A stretch of DNA of 64,000 nucleotides, taken from positions 62,001 through 126,000 of the forward strand of contig NZ_LZMH01000031.1 in NCBI RefSeq assembly GCF_001673635.1, in the 5' to 3' direction. The position numbers and the translations under genes were made by a program. This document shows, in pieces, positions 26,277-37,608 of the stretch (its first letter is position 1; every line of letters starts with the position of its first letter). Source of the stretch: Mycobacterium asiaticum. Lineage in GTDB: Bacteria; Actinomycetota; Actinomycetes; Mycobacteriales; Mycobacteriaceae. Under the pieces are notes generated by a model, which was not told the DNA's origin, made no database searches, and was given only the letters and a program-made list of their open reading frames with translations.

Positions 26277-26494
26277 CCGGCGCTTTCGTCCGTCGCTGGT
26301 GCGTGAAGTCCCGCGGCTTCCGCCCTGCTGAAGAACCTCGACATCTCGGCTGGACAGAAGGCGAAACGTAGCCGGTATGCCTGCACGCCAACAAATTTCA
26401 CGATTCTGCCGAGTGAACCACGGACAGCTGCCGATCGAGCTGCTCATCGGCGCATAGTATGTGGCATTTGTCGTGCTGCTTAGAGGAGACGCTC

Positions 26495-26539
26495 GTGCCG
26501 AAGCTTGTACCGAATCTCGAGCGCGTATTGGGGCGATAG
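26495..26539 (+). CDS. Possible 14-codon leader ORF ahead of the CDP-glucose dehydratase-like gene
   Basis: A GTG at 26495 lies seven bases after AGAGGAG and opens a 14-residue frame, VPKLVPNLERVLGR, ending at TAG (26537-26539). Three bases later the downstream ATG starts in the same frame. The arrangement could be a translated leader that couples initiation, or an N-terminus cut off by an in-frame amber codon. No function can be assigned to the peptide. Confidence 0.35.
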   Translation: MPKLVPNLERVLGR

Positions 26540-26542
26540 CCG

Positions 26543-27559
26543 ATGCATTACCTGATTACCGGCCACACCGGCTTCAAAGGCCCCTGGCTCGTCTTTCTCC
26601 TGCTCGGCCGCGGCCACCAAGTATCAGGCTTGGCCCTCAATCCCGCTGAAGGCGGCCTTTTCGAGCGGGCCCACCTCACCGAACTGCTGGCGAGCGATCT
26701 TCGCGTCGACATCCGCGACGCCGAGGCAACGAAAACGGCGATCCAGGACACCGCGCCCGACGTCGTGATCCATATGGCCGCCCAGTCGCAGGTCCGCGAG
26801 TCCTACCGGGAACCGCGATACACCTACGAGACCAACGCCATGGGCACACTTAATGTGCTGGACGCCGTAGGCGCTACCCCATCGGTGCGGGCGCACATCG
26901 TCATCACCACCGACAAGGTTTACCGCAACGTCGACCAGGAAGCCGGGTACGTCGAGACCGACCCCCTCGGTGGTGATGACCCCTACAGTTCATCCAAGGC
27001 GATGGCCGACCTGCTCACCCAATCCTGGATCCGCAGCTACCCCGGTTGCCCCACCGCGATCGCCCGCGGCGGAAACGTGATCGGCGGCGGCGACGTCAGC
27101 CCCGAGCGCCTGATGCCGGACCTGGTGCGCGCGTACTCGTCGGGCCGAGCACCACTGCTGCGGTTTCCGCGTGCGGTGCGTCCCTGGCAGCACGTTCTCG
27201 ACTGCCTCAACGGCTACCTCACCATCGCTGATGCGCTGCTGGCCGGATCGGGCCTGGGCCAGTGGAACATCGGTCCCGGCCGGGACAGTTTCGTAGAGGT
27301 CGGCCAGGTCGCCACTTTGGCCGCCGAGCTCTGGGGTGGCGGCGCCCACTGGGAGAACCAGCCCGGTGACCACCCACACGAGGCGAATCTGCTGGCCCTT
27401 GACGCCGGCAAAGCGCAACGGGAACTCGGTTGGCGCAACCGGCTGGGCTTCCGTGATGCCGTCGCCTGGACAATTGACTGGGAACGGCGAGTCCATAACG
27501 GTGCCGACCCGCTTGAGGTGACCCGCGAACAGATCGAAGCTTTCGAAGCCCTTCGTTGA
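26543..27559 (+). CDS. CDP-glucose 4,6-dehydratase-like enzyme (RfbG family)
   Basis: The 338-residue protein starts MHYLITGHTGFKGPWLVFLL, the Rossmann motif typical of RfbG. It continues with HMAAQSQVRESYREP, ATNAMGTLNVLDA-like TNAMGTLNVLDAV, VITTDKVYRN, DDPYSSSKAMADL (catalytic Tyr and Lys), ARGGNVIGGGDVSPERLMPD and VRPWQHVLDCLNGYL. These segments together are specific for CDP-glucose 4,6-dehydratases over the dTDP and GDP enzymes. Such enzymes make CDP-4-keto-6-deoxyglucose, the entry to 3,6-dideoxy and branched sugars. No cytidylyltransferase (RfbF) or RfbH homologue is in the window, so partners must lie elsewhere or the nucleotide may differ. The dodecin gene begins 19 bases downstream. 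Confidence 0.85.
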   Translation: MHYLITGHTGFKGPWLVFLLLGRGHQVSGLALNPAEGGLFERAHLTELLASDLRVDIRDAEATKTAIQDTAPDVVIHMAAQSQVRESYREPRYTYETNAMGTLNVLDAVGATPSVRAHIVITTDKVYRNVDQEAGYVETDPLGGDDPYSSSKAMADLLTQSWIRSYPGCPTAIARGGNVIGGGDVSPERLMPDLVRAYSSGRAPLLRFPRAVRPWQHVLDCLNGYLTIADALLAGSGLGQWNIGPGRDSFVEVGQVATLAAELWGGGAHWENQPGDHPHEANLLALDAGKAQRELGWRNRLGFRDAVAWTIDWERRVHNGADPLEVTREQIEAFEALR

Positions 27560-27578
27560 ACCGCCAAGGAGTAGCAGG

Positions 27579-27791
27579 ATGAGCGACCACACCTACCGCG
27601 TGATCGAGATCGTCGGAACCTCACCCGACGGAGTCGACGCCGCCATCAAGAGCGGCCTGGCGCGCGCCTCGGACACGATGCGCAACCTCGACTGGTTCGA
27701 AGTTCAATCCGTTCGTGGCCACCTGGTAGACGGCAGCGTCGCGCACTACCAGGTGACCATGAAAGTCGGCTTCCGCCTGGAAGATTCGTAG
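27579..27791 (+). CDS. Dodecin flavin-binding protein (Rv1498A orthologue)
   Basis: The 70-residue protein has the dodecin fold sequence: TYRVIEIVGTSPDGVDAAIK, the WFEVQSVRGH strand with the flavin-stacking Trp and the Gln, and a final beta strand AHYQVTMKVGFRLE. Dodecins are dodecameric shells that store and protect flavin. In M. tuberculosis the gene Rv1498A lies next to lipL, as here, so this marks where the conserved gene order resumes after the glycan island. GAACCGCCAAGGAG precedes the ATG as a good ribosome binding site. Confidence 0.93.
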   Translation: MSDHTYRVIEIVGTSPDGVDAAIKSGLARASDTMRNLDWFEVQSVRGHLVDGSVAHYQVTMKVGFRLEDS

Positions 27792-27798
27792 GCGAGGG

Positions 27799-29085
27799 TT
27801 ACCCCGCCACAGCTCCCGCCTCCGAGTACGGCGCCCCTAGACCGTGCACCGGGCGGTAGCCGCGCTTGCGCGCTTTGGCTGCGGCGTCGCGGATCAGCTT
27901 GTACAGACCGACGAAAGCCGCATGGTCGGTGAGCACCAACGGTGTGAGCAATCGGTTGTGCACCACCGCGAACCCCAGCCCGGTTTCCGGGTCGTTCCAT
28001 CCCACGGAACCGCCCAGTCCCACGTGTCCGAATCCGGGCATTACGTTGCGCAAGGGCAGCGCGTGGTACCCGAGGTGGAAGGCCATCGGCACGAAGATGT
28101 TTCGGTCCCGCTGGATGATCCGCTCACCGGTCAGACCGGCCACCAGGCGCCGCGACAGGAACTGGGTGCCGTCGACCTCACCGCCGTTGGCGATCGCGCC
28201 GTACATCCGGGCTAGCCCCCGGGCCGTCACGACCCCGTTGGCGGCGGGCATTTCGGCGTCGAGCATGGCCATGTTGCCCTGCACCGCCGCGATCACACCG
28301 GGGAAATACATCGACCGGTAGCCGCCGGAGAGATAATTGGCCACCTTCTGCACCGCCCCGGTGAGGATGGGGTTGGCCGCCAGGTCTTGGGGCATGATGA
28401 TCTCGGCGGCCCGGGTGGGCGAATCGGCCGGCGGACGGCCCAGATGGATGCCGTCGGTACCCAGCGGCTCAGCCAGCTCCTCCCGGAACAGCACCCGCAT
28501 GTCCTTGCCGGTGACGGCCCGGGCCAGCCCCGACATGAGCCATCCGAAAGTCAGCGCATGATAGGCCGGCTTACCCAGTAGCCGTCCCGGCGACGCCGCC
28601 GCCAGCCGCTCCTCCATCAGGACGTGATCGAGCAGTTCCTCCTGGGTGGCCCCGCGCAAGCCCGACAAGCCGGCGGTGTGCTTCATGACCTCGCGAACGG
28701 TCATCTTCGCCTTGCCGTTGGCGGCGAAGGAATGCCAGTACTCGGCAACCGGCGCGTCGTAGTCGATCAGTCCGCGGTCGGCCAGGCGGTGGATGACCGT
28801 GGCGGCCATCCCCTTGGTCGCGGAGAACACCATCGGCGCGTGGTCGGCCGACCACGGGATACGTCCCTCCCGGTCGGCCCACCCCTTCCAGACGTCGACG
28901 ACGGGCTGCCCGTCGAGATACACCGCCAACGCACCGCCGCCAAGGCGGCTACCAGGGAACATGGTGGAGAAAGCACGTACAACGCATGCAAAGTGGGAGT
29001 CCGCGGCGCCGAACACACCATGCCCTGCGTCAGGGGCATCGTGAGATTGGACAGCACGGCGATCGACTCCGATGTCTATCGTCAC
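27799..29085 (-). CDS. lipL: Serine beta-lactamase-like esterase LipL (Rv1497 orthologue)
   Basis: The 428-residue protein belongs to the class C beta-lactamase/family VIII esterase group. The nucleophile motif SxxK is FSATKG at about residues 91-96, a Tyr-containing segment lies downstream (YDAPVAEYWHSFA), and a C-terminal HVGLGGSVGW segment replaces the KTG motif. In M. tuberculosis LipL is a reported cell-surface-associated esterase with this fold. The sequence here has no classical signal peptide. The gene converges with dodecin, leaving only 7 bases between the stops, and is separated from meaB by 63 bases that include a 13-base palindrome. It probably hydrolyses short-chain esters. Confidence 0.9.
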   Translation of the reverse strand: MTIDIGVDRRAVQSHDAPDAGHGVFGAADSHFACVVRAFSTMFPGSRLGGGALAVYLDGQPVVDVWKGWADREGRIPWSADHAPMVFSATKGMAATVIHRLADRGLIDYDAPVAEYWHSFAANGKAKMTVREVMKHTAGLSGLRGATQEELLDHVLMEERLAAASPGRLLGKPAYHALTFGWLMSGLARAVTGKDMRVLFREELAEPLGTDGIHLGRPPADSPTRAAEIIMPQDLAANPILTGAVQKVANYLSGGYRSMYFPGVIAAVQGNMAMLDAEMPAANGVVTARGLARMYGAIANGGEVDGTQFLSRRLVAGLTGERIIQRDRNIFVPMAFHLGYHALPLRNVMPGFGHVGLGGSVGWNDPETGLGFAVVHNRLLTPLVLTDHAAFVGLYKLIRDAAAKARKRGYRPVHGLGAPYSEAGAVAG

Positions 29086-29140
29086 GGTTCGAATTTACTG
29101 CCCTAACCTGGATGCCTGCTGGCAAACCAAAATTAAGTTA

Positions 29141-29153
29141 CCTAACCGTTAGG
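29141..29153. promoter_or_regulatory. 13-base palindrome upstream of lipL, overlapping the meaB stop
   Basis: CCTAAC-C-GTTAGG is a perfect inverted repeat with six-base arms around one base. It lies about 56 bases upstream of the lipL start and overlaps the meaB stop codon. The shape suits a dimeric regulator such as a TetR or MarR protein. The regulator is not identified. Confidence 0.35.
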
Positions 29154-30152
29154 AAGTTGCGATCTGAAGTATTTGCTGGGCGGCTAGGGCCGGGGTCAGC
29201 TCCCCGTTCCGGACCTGACGCTCCAGGTCCTTGCGGATCCGGCGTACCTCCGGGTTGGACACCACTCGATCGAGCACCGCGTCGCGGACCATCTGCCAGG
29301 TCCAGTCCACCTGCTGATCGCGCCGGCGCGCTTCGAAACGCCCGGCCTCGGTCAACACCTTGCGGTGCTTCTCGATGGTCTCCCACAACTCTGGCAGCCC
29401 GGCGCCTTCCGTGGCACTCATCGTCAAAACGGGTGGTCTCCACAGTGTTTCGCGTGGATAGATCAACCTGATCGCACCGGAGAGCTCGCGGGCTGCCATC
29501 CGGGCGTCCTTGAGATGCGCGCCGTCGGCCTTATTGACCACCACGATGTCTGCGAGCTCGAGGACACCTTTCTTGATGCCCTGCAACTGATCCCCGGTAC
29601 GGGCGAGGGTCAGCAGGACAAAGGTGTCGACCATATTGGCCACCGCCACTTCCGACTGTCCCACGCCCACGGTCTCGATCAGGATGACGTCAAAACCCGC
29701 CGCCTCCAACAGGACAACTGCTTCCCTGGTCGCCTTTGCTACCCCGCCCAAAGTGCCCGAGGTCGGTGACGGACGGATGTAGGCGTCGGGGTGAGTGGCC
29801 AGGCGTGCCATCCGCGTCTTGTCACCCAGGATCGAGCCGCCGGTGCGCGTCGAGGACGGGTCGACGGCCAGCACTGCCACCTTGTGACCCAGCTCGATGA
29901 GGTGCATGCCGAGCGCCTCGATGCTCGTGGATTTACCCACCCCGGGCACTCCGGTGATGCCGATCCGGTGGGCGTTGCCGGCGTCGGGCAGCAGCGCCAA
30001 CAGTAGCTGCTGGGCCCGTTCCCGATGGTCAGCGCGGGTGGATTCCAGCATTGTGATGGCACGTGGCAACGCAGCCCGGTCGCCGCTGCGGATCGCGTCG
30101 GCCAACTTTTCGATGTTCATCGGGCCGCTCTCCCCGCGACAGGCATCGGCCA

Positions 30153-30153
<1 letters not shown>
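29149..30153 (-). CDS. meaB: MeaB/ArgK GTPase chaperone of methylmalonyl-CoA mutase (Rv1496 orthologue)
   Basis: The 334-residue G3E P-loop GTPase has the Walker A GVPGVGKST near residue 65, the DPSSTRTGGSILGDKTRM segment, IETVGVGQSE (switch and Walker B region) and the guanine-specificity motif NKAD. MeaB protects and reactivates B12-dependent methylmalonyl-CoA mutase and gates cofactor loading. Older annotation calls the family ArgK. The GTG at 30153 shares its first base with the mutB stop codon (TAGTG). An ATG at 30120 behind GGGGAG would be 11 residues shorter. It is the third gene of the mutA-mutB-meaB operon. In M. tuberculosis the mazEF4 pair separates these genes, and it is not here. 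Confidence 0.93.
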
Positions 30154-32414
<2,261 letters not shown>

Positions 32415-32418
32415 ATGA

Positions 32419-34278
32419 TTACGCCCCCAACCTGGTCAACAAGCTCGAAAGTGCTTCAACGGCATTGATTTTCGCCGTCAGGAATTCGTCGGGCCGGTCC
32501 TCAACTTCGCCCAGCGCCTTTTCCGGACCGGCCAGGTACACCCGCTCGATGCCGGCGGCGCGCGCCGCCCGCACGACACCGGCCGTCTCCTCCGCGTAGC
32601 GCTTGTCGGTACCGCAGATCACCGCCACTGTCGGTGAGCCCGCCGCGGCGACGGCATCGGCTACCCCGTCGGCATCGAGCGGTCCCGGGTTGACGGCTTC
32701 GATACCGCCCGAAGCCAACAGGTTTGCCGCGAACGAGGTCCGGATGTTGTGCTCGGCCAACGGCCCCAACGGGAGCAACAGCACCTGGGGGCGCTTGTCA
32801 TGGTCGGCGAGGAACACGTCCGAGCGGTCCCGCAATGCCTCGAATTCGGCGGCGTATCGGCGCACCTGTCCCGCTCTGCCCAGCGAATCACCTTGCGGCA
32901 GGGACGCTTCGGCGAGGTTGGGGAACTCGTTCACACCAGTGATCGCGATCCGGCGATGCGCGATATCGTCGGCGCGCTTGTCCGCGAGCTCACCCAGGCG
33001 GCCGGCCAGGTACTCGCGGGCCTCGACGAAACCGCCTCGAGACTCGATGGATTGGAAGTGCTCCCACGCCCGCTCGGCCAGTTCTTTGGTGAGATCCTCG
33101 ACGAACCAGGAGCCACCCGCGGGGTCCAGCACCCGGCCGACGTGTGACTCCTCCAGCAGCAACAACTGGGTGTTGCGTGCGATGCGGCGGGCGAAACTGG
33201 TGGCGGTGCCCGGCCAGCCGCCCGGGATGGCGACGTCGAACGCGTACACCAGCACCGTGTCGGCACCCCCGACGCCTGCGCCAAAAGCCGCCAGCGTGCA
33301 ACGCAGCATGTTCACCCACGGGTCACGCTGCGTCATCATCGGCAGCGACGTCTCGGCGTGCACGACGGTTGCGCCACGGTCGGGGTCGCCGGCGACCTCG
33401 GCCACCCGGGCCCACAACTGGCGCACGGCGCGCATCTTGGCCAGCGTCATGAACTGGTCATCGTCGGCGGCCAGCCGGAAGCTGATCTGGCCGAGCGCCT
33501 GGCCCACCGTAAGACCGGCCTCGGTGAGCTTGCGCAAGTAGTCCACGGCCGCGGCGATCGCCGCGCCGAGCTCCCACGCAGCGGTCGCGCCCAGATTGTG
33601 GAACGCGGGCCCGTCGACCGTGACGGCCCGCACCCCCCGGTGTTCGACCGCGCGTTTCGCTACGGCGACGAGGTCCTCGACCGTCGGAGTTTTGCGGTCG
33701 CTGAGCACCGCCGTGAAGGGGTCGGCACCCAAGTCCACCGACACCAGGGCGCGCTGCTCGTCGTCAACCTTTTCCACCAGGGACAACATCACGTCCGCGG
33801 CCGCGGTGTAATGGGTGCCGGCATCGAGGATGACCGGCGCCATGCTCAGGTACACGCCGTCGAGCAGAGCCGCGAGTTGTTCCGGGGCTACGCCCGACTC
33901 CCCCACCCGCACCAGCAGCGCACTGACACCTTCGCCGAGGGCGGCAAGCAGCGCCCCGTTCGCCTCCTCGGTGGGCGTGTCCGGCAGCGGGAACGCCTCG
34001 GCGACCTTCCAGCCCGACTTGACGTCGCGCAGGGCGTCGCCGCCGCGCACGAACGGCCAGTGTCCAGGCAACGGCGGTTCCGGCAACTCGTCGAAGGCGG
34101 TGTAGAGCGGACGGATGGCGAACCCGTCGTAGGTCGGCGTCTCCAGCCGCTCCTCGGGGTACTCCCCCAACTCCGCAGGGTCGGTCCGGGTGCTCTTGGA
34201 CAGCACACCGGCGACCGCGCTGCGCCAGCGCCCGCGAACCTGTTCTAGGTCGGCGAGTTCGGGTACGTCAATGGACAC
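32419..34278 (-). CDS. mutA: Methylmalonyl-CoA mutase small subunit
   Basis: The 619-residue beta subunit is homologous to MutB across the barrel ([21 protein letters not shown] near the start, [25 protein letters not shown] later). The C-terminal domain reads [20 protein letters not shown] and lacks the DxHxxG cobalamin motif, as expected for the non-catalytic subunit. The GTG at 34278 follows AGGAGC at suitable spacing. It is the first gene of the operon, with mutB 4 bases downstream. The divergent Rv1491c-like gene begins 171 bases away, so the intervening region should hold both promoters; it contains two GGCTAAT copies at 34331 and 34340. Confidence 0.96.
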   Translation of the reverse strand: MSIDVPELADLEQVRGRWRSAVAGVLSKSTRTDPAELGEYPEERLETPTYDGFAIRPLYTAFDELPEPPLPGHWPFVRGGDALRDVKSGWKVAEAFPLPDTPTEEANGALLAALGEGVSALLVRVGESGVAPEQLAALLDGVYLSMAPVILDAGTHYTAAADVMLSLVEKVDDEQRALVSVDLGADPFTAVLSDRKTPTVEDLVAVAKRAVEHRGVRAVTVDGPAFHNLGATAAWELGAAIAAAVDYLRKLTEAGLTVGQALGQISFRLAADDDQFMTLAKMRAVRQLWARVAEVAGDPDRGATVVHAETSLPMMTQRDPWVNMLRCTLAAFGAGVGGADTVLVYAFDVAIPGGWPGTATSFARRIARNTQLLLLEESHVGRVLDPAGGSWFVEDLTKELAERAWEHFQSIESRGGFVEAREYLAGRLGELADKRADDIAHRRIAITGVNEFPNLAEASLPQGDSLGRAGQVRRYAAEFEALRDRSDVFLADHDKRPQVLLLPLGPLAEHNIRTSFAANLLASGGIEAVNPGPLDADGVADAVAAAGSPTVAVICGTDKRYAEETAGVVRAARAAGIERVYLAGPEKALGEVEDRPDEFLTAKINAVEALSSLLTRLGA

Positions 34279-34449
34279 CGATTTGCTCCTGTTTCCGCAG
34301 CAATTGTGGGTTACTCCGGGATCGTTGCTTGGCTAATAAGGCTAATTGATCGGTGCCTCGAAGTAGGCATCGAGGTGCTGTGATCGGCGGCTCACCGGCG
34401 GCGAAACGCCAGCCTGCGGATACTGGATATTCACGTAGGACCCGTACCC

Positions 34450-35220
34450 TTGGACACCGTGACTACCGCCGCCATCAGCAAAACCACCGATACGGTGCGT
34501 GCGATCGCGGCCGCTGTCCGGTTGGCGGTGCGTCAGATGTCGGTGCTGCGGCTGGTGACGACCGTGGCGGGAATCACAGCCTTGGTGGCGCTCGCGTTGT
34601 TGGTCGAACTGCCGACCGCGATGCAGATGCGCGAGTGGGCGCGATCGGTGGGCCCCTGGTTCCCGCTGGTGTTCTGGCTGGTGCACGTCGTGGTGACCGT
34701 GCCACCGTTTCCGCGCACCACGTTCACCCTGGCCGCCGGGCTGTTGTTCGGGCCGGTGTTCGGCGTCGCGATCGCAGTGACCGCCAGTACGGCCAGCGCG
34801 GTGCTGGCCACACTGCTGGTACGCGCGACCGGGTGGCGACTGGATCGCCTGGTGCGCAGCCGGGCGGTGGGCCGCCTCGATGACCGACTGCGGGAACGCG
34901 GATGGCTGGCGATCCTGTCGCTGCGGTTCATTCCGGTCGTGCCGTTCGCGGCGATCAACTATGCCGCCGGCGCGTCCGCGGTGCGGGTGATGCCCTACAT
35001 GTGGGCGACGTTGGCGGGACTGCTGCCGGGCACGGTCGCGGTGGTCATCCTGGGCAACGCGTTCGCCGGCGACGGTAGCCCCTTGCTGGTGCTGGTGTCG
35101 GTGTGCACCGGCGCGTTGGGGCTGTCCGGACTGGTCTACGAGGTGCGGCAGTACCGGCGCCACCACCGACGGGCACCGGAAACCGCTGAACCGGTTTCAG
35201 AACCGGTCATCACCCGCTGA
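34450..35220 (+). CDS. TVP38/TMEM64-family (DedA-like) membrane protein (Rv1491c orthologue)
   Basis: The 256-residue protein has about five membrane helices and the family's central segment: VVTVPPFPRTTFTLAAGLLFGPVFG, then FIPVVPFAAINYAAGASAV with the re-entrant loop. This is the SNARE-associated/VTT domain, related to DedA proteins implicated in lipid scrambling and membrane homeostasis. The N-terminal 50 residues and the C-terminal tail are polar. Position next to mutA matches Rv1491c. No operon partner is evident; the protease gene starts 29 bases downstream on the same strand. Confidence 0.88.
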   Translation: MDTVTTAAISKTTDTVRAIAAAVRLAVRQMSVLRLVTTVAGITALVALALLVELPTAMQMREWARSVGPWFPLVFWLVHVVVTVPPFPRTTFTLAAGLLFGPVFGVAIAVTASTASAVLATLLVRATGWRLDRLVRSRAVGRLDDRLRERGWLAILSLRFIPVVPFAAINYAAGASAVRVMPYMWATLAGLLPGTVAVVILGNAFAGDGSPLLVLVSVCTGALGLSGLVYEVRQYRRHHRRAPETAEPVSEPVITR

Positions 35221-35249
35221 CGTCGCGCCCTGCGTGCAAGATTTATGTC

Positions 35250-36146
35250 ATGACCCCGGCGGCGCACGCGTCTCTTCGCACTGTGCTGTTGCTCGGCGGC
35301 ATGCTGCTGTGTCTGACGGTCGCGGCGTGGCCGCTGCTGACCCGCGGCGTCAGACGGCGACCGGCGCCGAACTCCCACGGAACCTATAGCTGGCGGCTGT
35401 CGGCTGTCGCGTTGCTCAGCGCCGCGGCCTTCGTTGCGGCCCTGCAGATGCCGGTCCACCGGGCGGCGCTGCTGCAGCTCAAACCGGAGGTGCAACCACC
35501 GATCCCGCTGCCCGCTTCGGGCGCTATCGGACCCGGCACCGGCATTGCCGTCACCTATGCCGACGGCAGCGGCGGAATGGGTTGCACCGCGGGCTTTCTG
35601 GTGCGCACCGGCGACGGCGGTACCGGGGTGCTCACCGCCGGGCACTGCAACAAGCTCGGCGAGGAAAGCAAGGTGAGCATGAACCCGGGCAGCCTGCCCT
35701 ATACCACCGTGGGCACCTTCAGCCGAACCGTACTGGACGGTGAACACGGCGAAGATCACGACATCGGGCTGTTCCTGCTCGACTCCGACGAGGTGCCGCG
35801 CACCCCGGCCATCGTCGCCTCCTTACCGGTGACCGGAGTTGCCGACGACCTGCAGCTCGGCCAGCAGCTGTGCAAGTACGGCATGACGACCGGCCGGATG
35901 GAATGCGGTGAGATCACCGCCGTCACCGAAAGCAAGGTGGTGTTCCTGGCGGCCAGCCGGTGTGGCGACTCGGGCGGCCCGGTCTACCTCTTGACCACCG
36001 ACGGCGCCGTGGCGGTCGGGATCCACATCCGCGCTGGACGGCCGAATGATCCCAACCCCGGATGTTCAACGCCCGCAACGTTTTCGGTCGCAGAGCTGGT
36101 GCGGCCGTGGCTTGCGCAGTGGGGTCTCACCGCTGTGACGGGCTGA
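35250..36146 (+). CDS. Membrane-anchored trypsin-like serine protease (S1 family)
   Basis: The 298-residue protein has two N-terminal hydrophobic helices (about residues 9-28 and 50-67) followed by an extracytoplasmic chymotrypsin-fold domain. The triad is complete: His in LTAGHCN, Asp in EDHDIGLF and Ser in CGDSGGP. Cys pairs at GCTAGF/GHC and in the C-terminal part suggest disulphides. It is probably a cell-envelope protease facing outward. The gene is not at this position in M. tuberculosis. It converges with the histidine kinase gene and the two coding regions overlap by 20 bases at their 3' ends. Substrate is unknown; envelope proteins or the neighbouring proline-rich proteins are candidates. 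Confidence 0.85.
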   Translation: MTPAAHASLRTVLLLGGMLLCLTVAAWPLLTRGVRRRPAPNSHGTYSWRLSAVALLSAAAFVAALQMPVHRAALLQLKPEVQPPIPLPASGAIGPGTGIAVTYADGSGGMGCTAGFLVRTGDGGTGVLTAGHCNKLGEESKVSMNPGSLPYTTVGTFSRTVLDGEHGEDHDIGLFLLDSDEVPRTPAIVASLPVTGVADDLQLGQQLCKYGMTTGRMECGEITAVTESKVVFLAASRCGDSGGPVYLLTTDGAVAVGIHIRAGRPNDPNPGCSTPATFSVAELVRPWLAQWGLTAVTG

Positions 36147-37608
36147 GCGGCAGCGTCAACCTGAATTGCGCGCCGCCATCGTGCGGCAGGCACACCAGGT
36201 CGCCACCATGCGCCCGGGCCAGCGCCCGGGCGATCGACAGCCCGAGTCCGGCGCCACCGTGATCGCGGGCGCGGCCGGCGTCCAGGCGCACCAACCGTTC
36301 GAAGATGCGCAGCCGCTCGTCGTCGGGAATCCCGGGGCCGGTATCGGTGACGGTCACGACCGCGGTGTCTTCGGCGCGCAGGTCCACGGTGATGGATCCC
36401 CCAGCGGGGGTGTGCCGGCGCGCGTTGTCCAGCAGGTTGGACAGGATCTGCGCGACGCGCGTCGGGTCCGCGTGGATGGCGAGCTCAGGCGCTCCGGTAC
36501 GGACGATCGACAGGTGCGGGGCAAGCATCGCGGCTCGCTGCACCTCGGCGTCGATGGTGGCGGCCAGGTCGGTGTCGTGGCGGTCCAGGGTGATCCCGGC
36601 ATCGATTCGGCTCAGGTCGAGCATGTCGGCCACCAGGCGCCCGGCCCGGCGTGCATCGGACTGCAACAAGCTGGCCCGCCGTTGCTGGGCTTCCTCGGTC
36701 TCGTGGGCGGCGAGTTGTTCGGCGGCGGCCTGAATCCCGGCGATCGGAGTGCGCAGCTCGTGCGCGGCGTCGACGAGGAATTGCCGCGTCGCGGCTTCGG
36801 CCCGTTGTGCGTCGTCGGCCGCCCGGCGGGCACGCAACTCCGACTCCTCCAGGGCATCCAGCATGTTGTCGAAAGCGCTCGCGGCCCGGCCTAATTCGGT
36901 GTCTGTACGGGACGGACGCAATCGTCGACCGCGGTCGCCGGTGGTGATGCTTCGGGCCAGCGCGGTCAGCCCGTCCAAGGGCCGCAGCGCCGCCCGGCTC
37001 ACCGCAATCAGCAGCAGGGCCGCGACGACCAGTGTCGCCAGGCCGGCACCGATCATCAGTTGACGCAACTGCCGGGTGACTTGGGTGGTCTGTGTGGTGT
37101 CGGCGACCAGGATCACCCGCGCCCCGTCGGGCAGTGGATGCACCAGCACCGTCGCGGTGCCCTCCGGTGGGAACCCGGGCGGGGGCGGTGGTGGTGGCGG
37201 CAGTGGCGGACCGGACGGCGGGCCCGGCATGGGCATCGGCATCGGCATCGGTGGATGGCCAGGCAGCGGTGGCCGGCGCGGCGGCGGGACCATCGGACCC
37301 GCTTTGGTGTCAGGACTGATGCCGGGATCACCGTAGGTGGCGCCGTCGGAGGTGATGACCAGCGCACGCACGCTGCCGCCGTTGAGTTCGGCGGCCAACA
37401 AGTCGGGCGCGGTGCGGACCGCCGCCAGCGCGTCGGCGCGCGAAGTAGCGGCGAGCAGCCGGTCGTGCAGATTCCGGCGCGCTTGCATGCCGAGGATGAC
37501 GTCGACCGTCACACCGAGCACCACCAGCAGCACCGCCAGCAGCGCGATGACCAGAATCAGCACCCGGCGCTGCAGCGACGGTGTGGGTGTCACGCTTTCC
37601 TCCGTCAT
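36127..37608 (-). CDS. Sensor histidine kinase with a proline-rich extracytoplasmic loop
   Basis: The ATG at 37608 overlaps the response regulator stop by ATGA and gives a 493-residue protein. Membrane helices lie at about 15-37 and 186-205. The loop between them includes an unusual Pro/Met-rich stretch at 105-149 with MPMPMPMP. HAMP (205-258), the HisKA phospho-acceptor His283 in DAAHELRTPIAG, and the HATPase boxes (DPTRVAQILSNLLDNARRH, DTGPGIPD, GGAGLGLSIA) follow. It should autophosphorylate and pass the phosphate to its partner encoded at 37605-38294. A longer open frame starts upstream at 37743 within the regulator gene but has no support. The signal is unknown; the proline-rich loop may bind or sense an envelope component. 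Confidence 0.93.
   Translation of the reverse strand: MTEESVTPTPSLQRRVLILVIALLAVLLVVLGVTVDVILGMQARRNLHDRLLAATSRADALAAVRTAPDLLAAELNGGSVRALVITSDGATYGDPGISPDTKAGPMVPPPRRPPLPGHPPMPMPMPMPGPPSGPPLPPPPPPPPGFPPEGTATVLVHPLPDGARVILVADTTQTTQVTRQLRQLMIGAGLATLVVAALLLIAVSRAALRPLDGLTALARSITTGDRGRRLRPSRTDTELGRAASAFDNMLDALEESELRARRAADDAQRAEAATRQFLVDAAHELRTPIAGIQAAAEQLAAHETEEAQQRRASLLQSDARRAGRLVADMLDLSRIDAGITLDRHDTDLAATIDAEVQRAAMLAPHLSIVRTGAPELAIHADPTRVAQILSNLLDNARRHTPAGGSITVDLRAEDTAVVTVTDTGPGIPDDERLRIFERLVRLDAGRARDHGGAGLGLSIARALARAHGGDLVCLPHDGGAQFRLTLPLSPSQR
37162..37296 (-). repeat. Proline/methionine-rich coding repeat in the kinase sensor loop
   Basis: This part of the kinase gene encodes residues 105-149, about half of them proline. 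It contains a short hexanucleotide tandem array (ggcatc on the plus strand, about 37232-37250) that encodes alternating Met-Pro. Being a multiple of three, changes in copy number would alter loop length without shifting the frame. Confidence 0.75.

Noticed and set aside
29141..29153. KstR-type cholesterol regulon site
   Set aside because: The KstR motif has AAC and GTT separated by two bases; here there is one, so the match is not good enough.
36146..37608. Antisense open frames inside the kinase gene (for example 36166-36894)
   Set aside because: They mirror the HisKA/HATPase coding sequence, which has clear conserved motifs on the minus strand.
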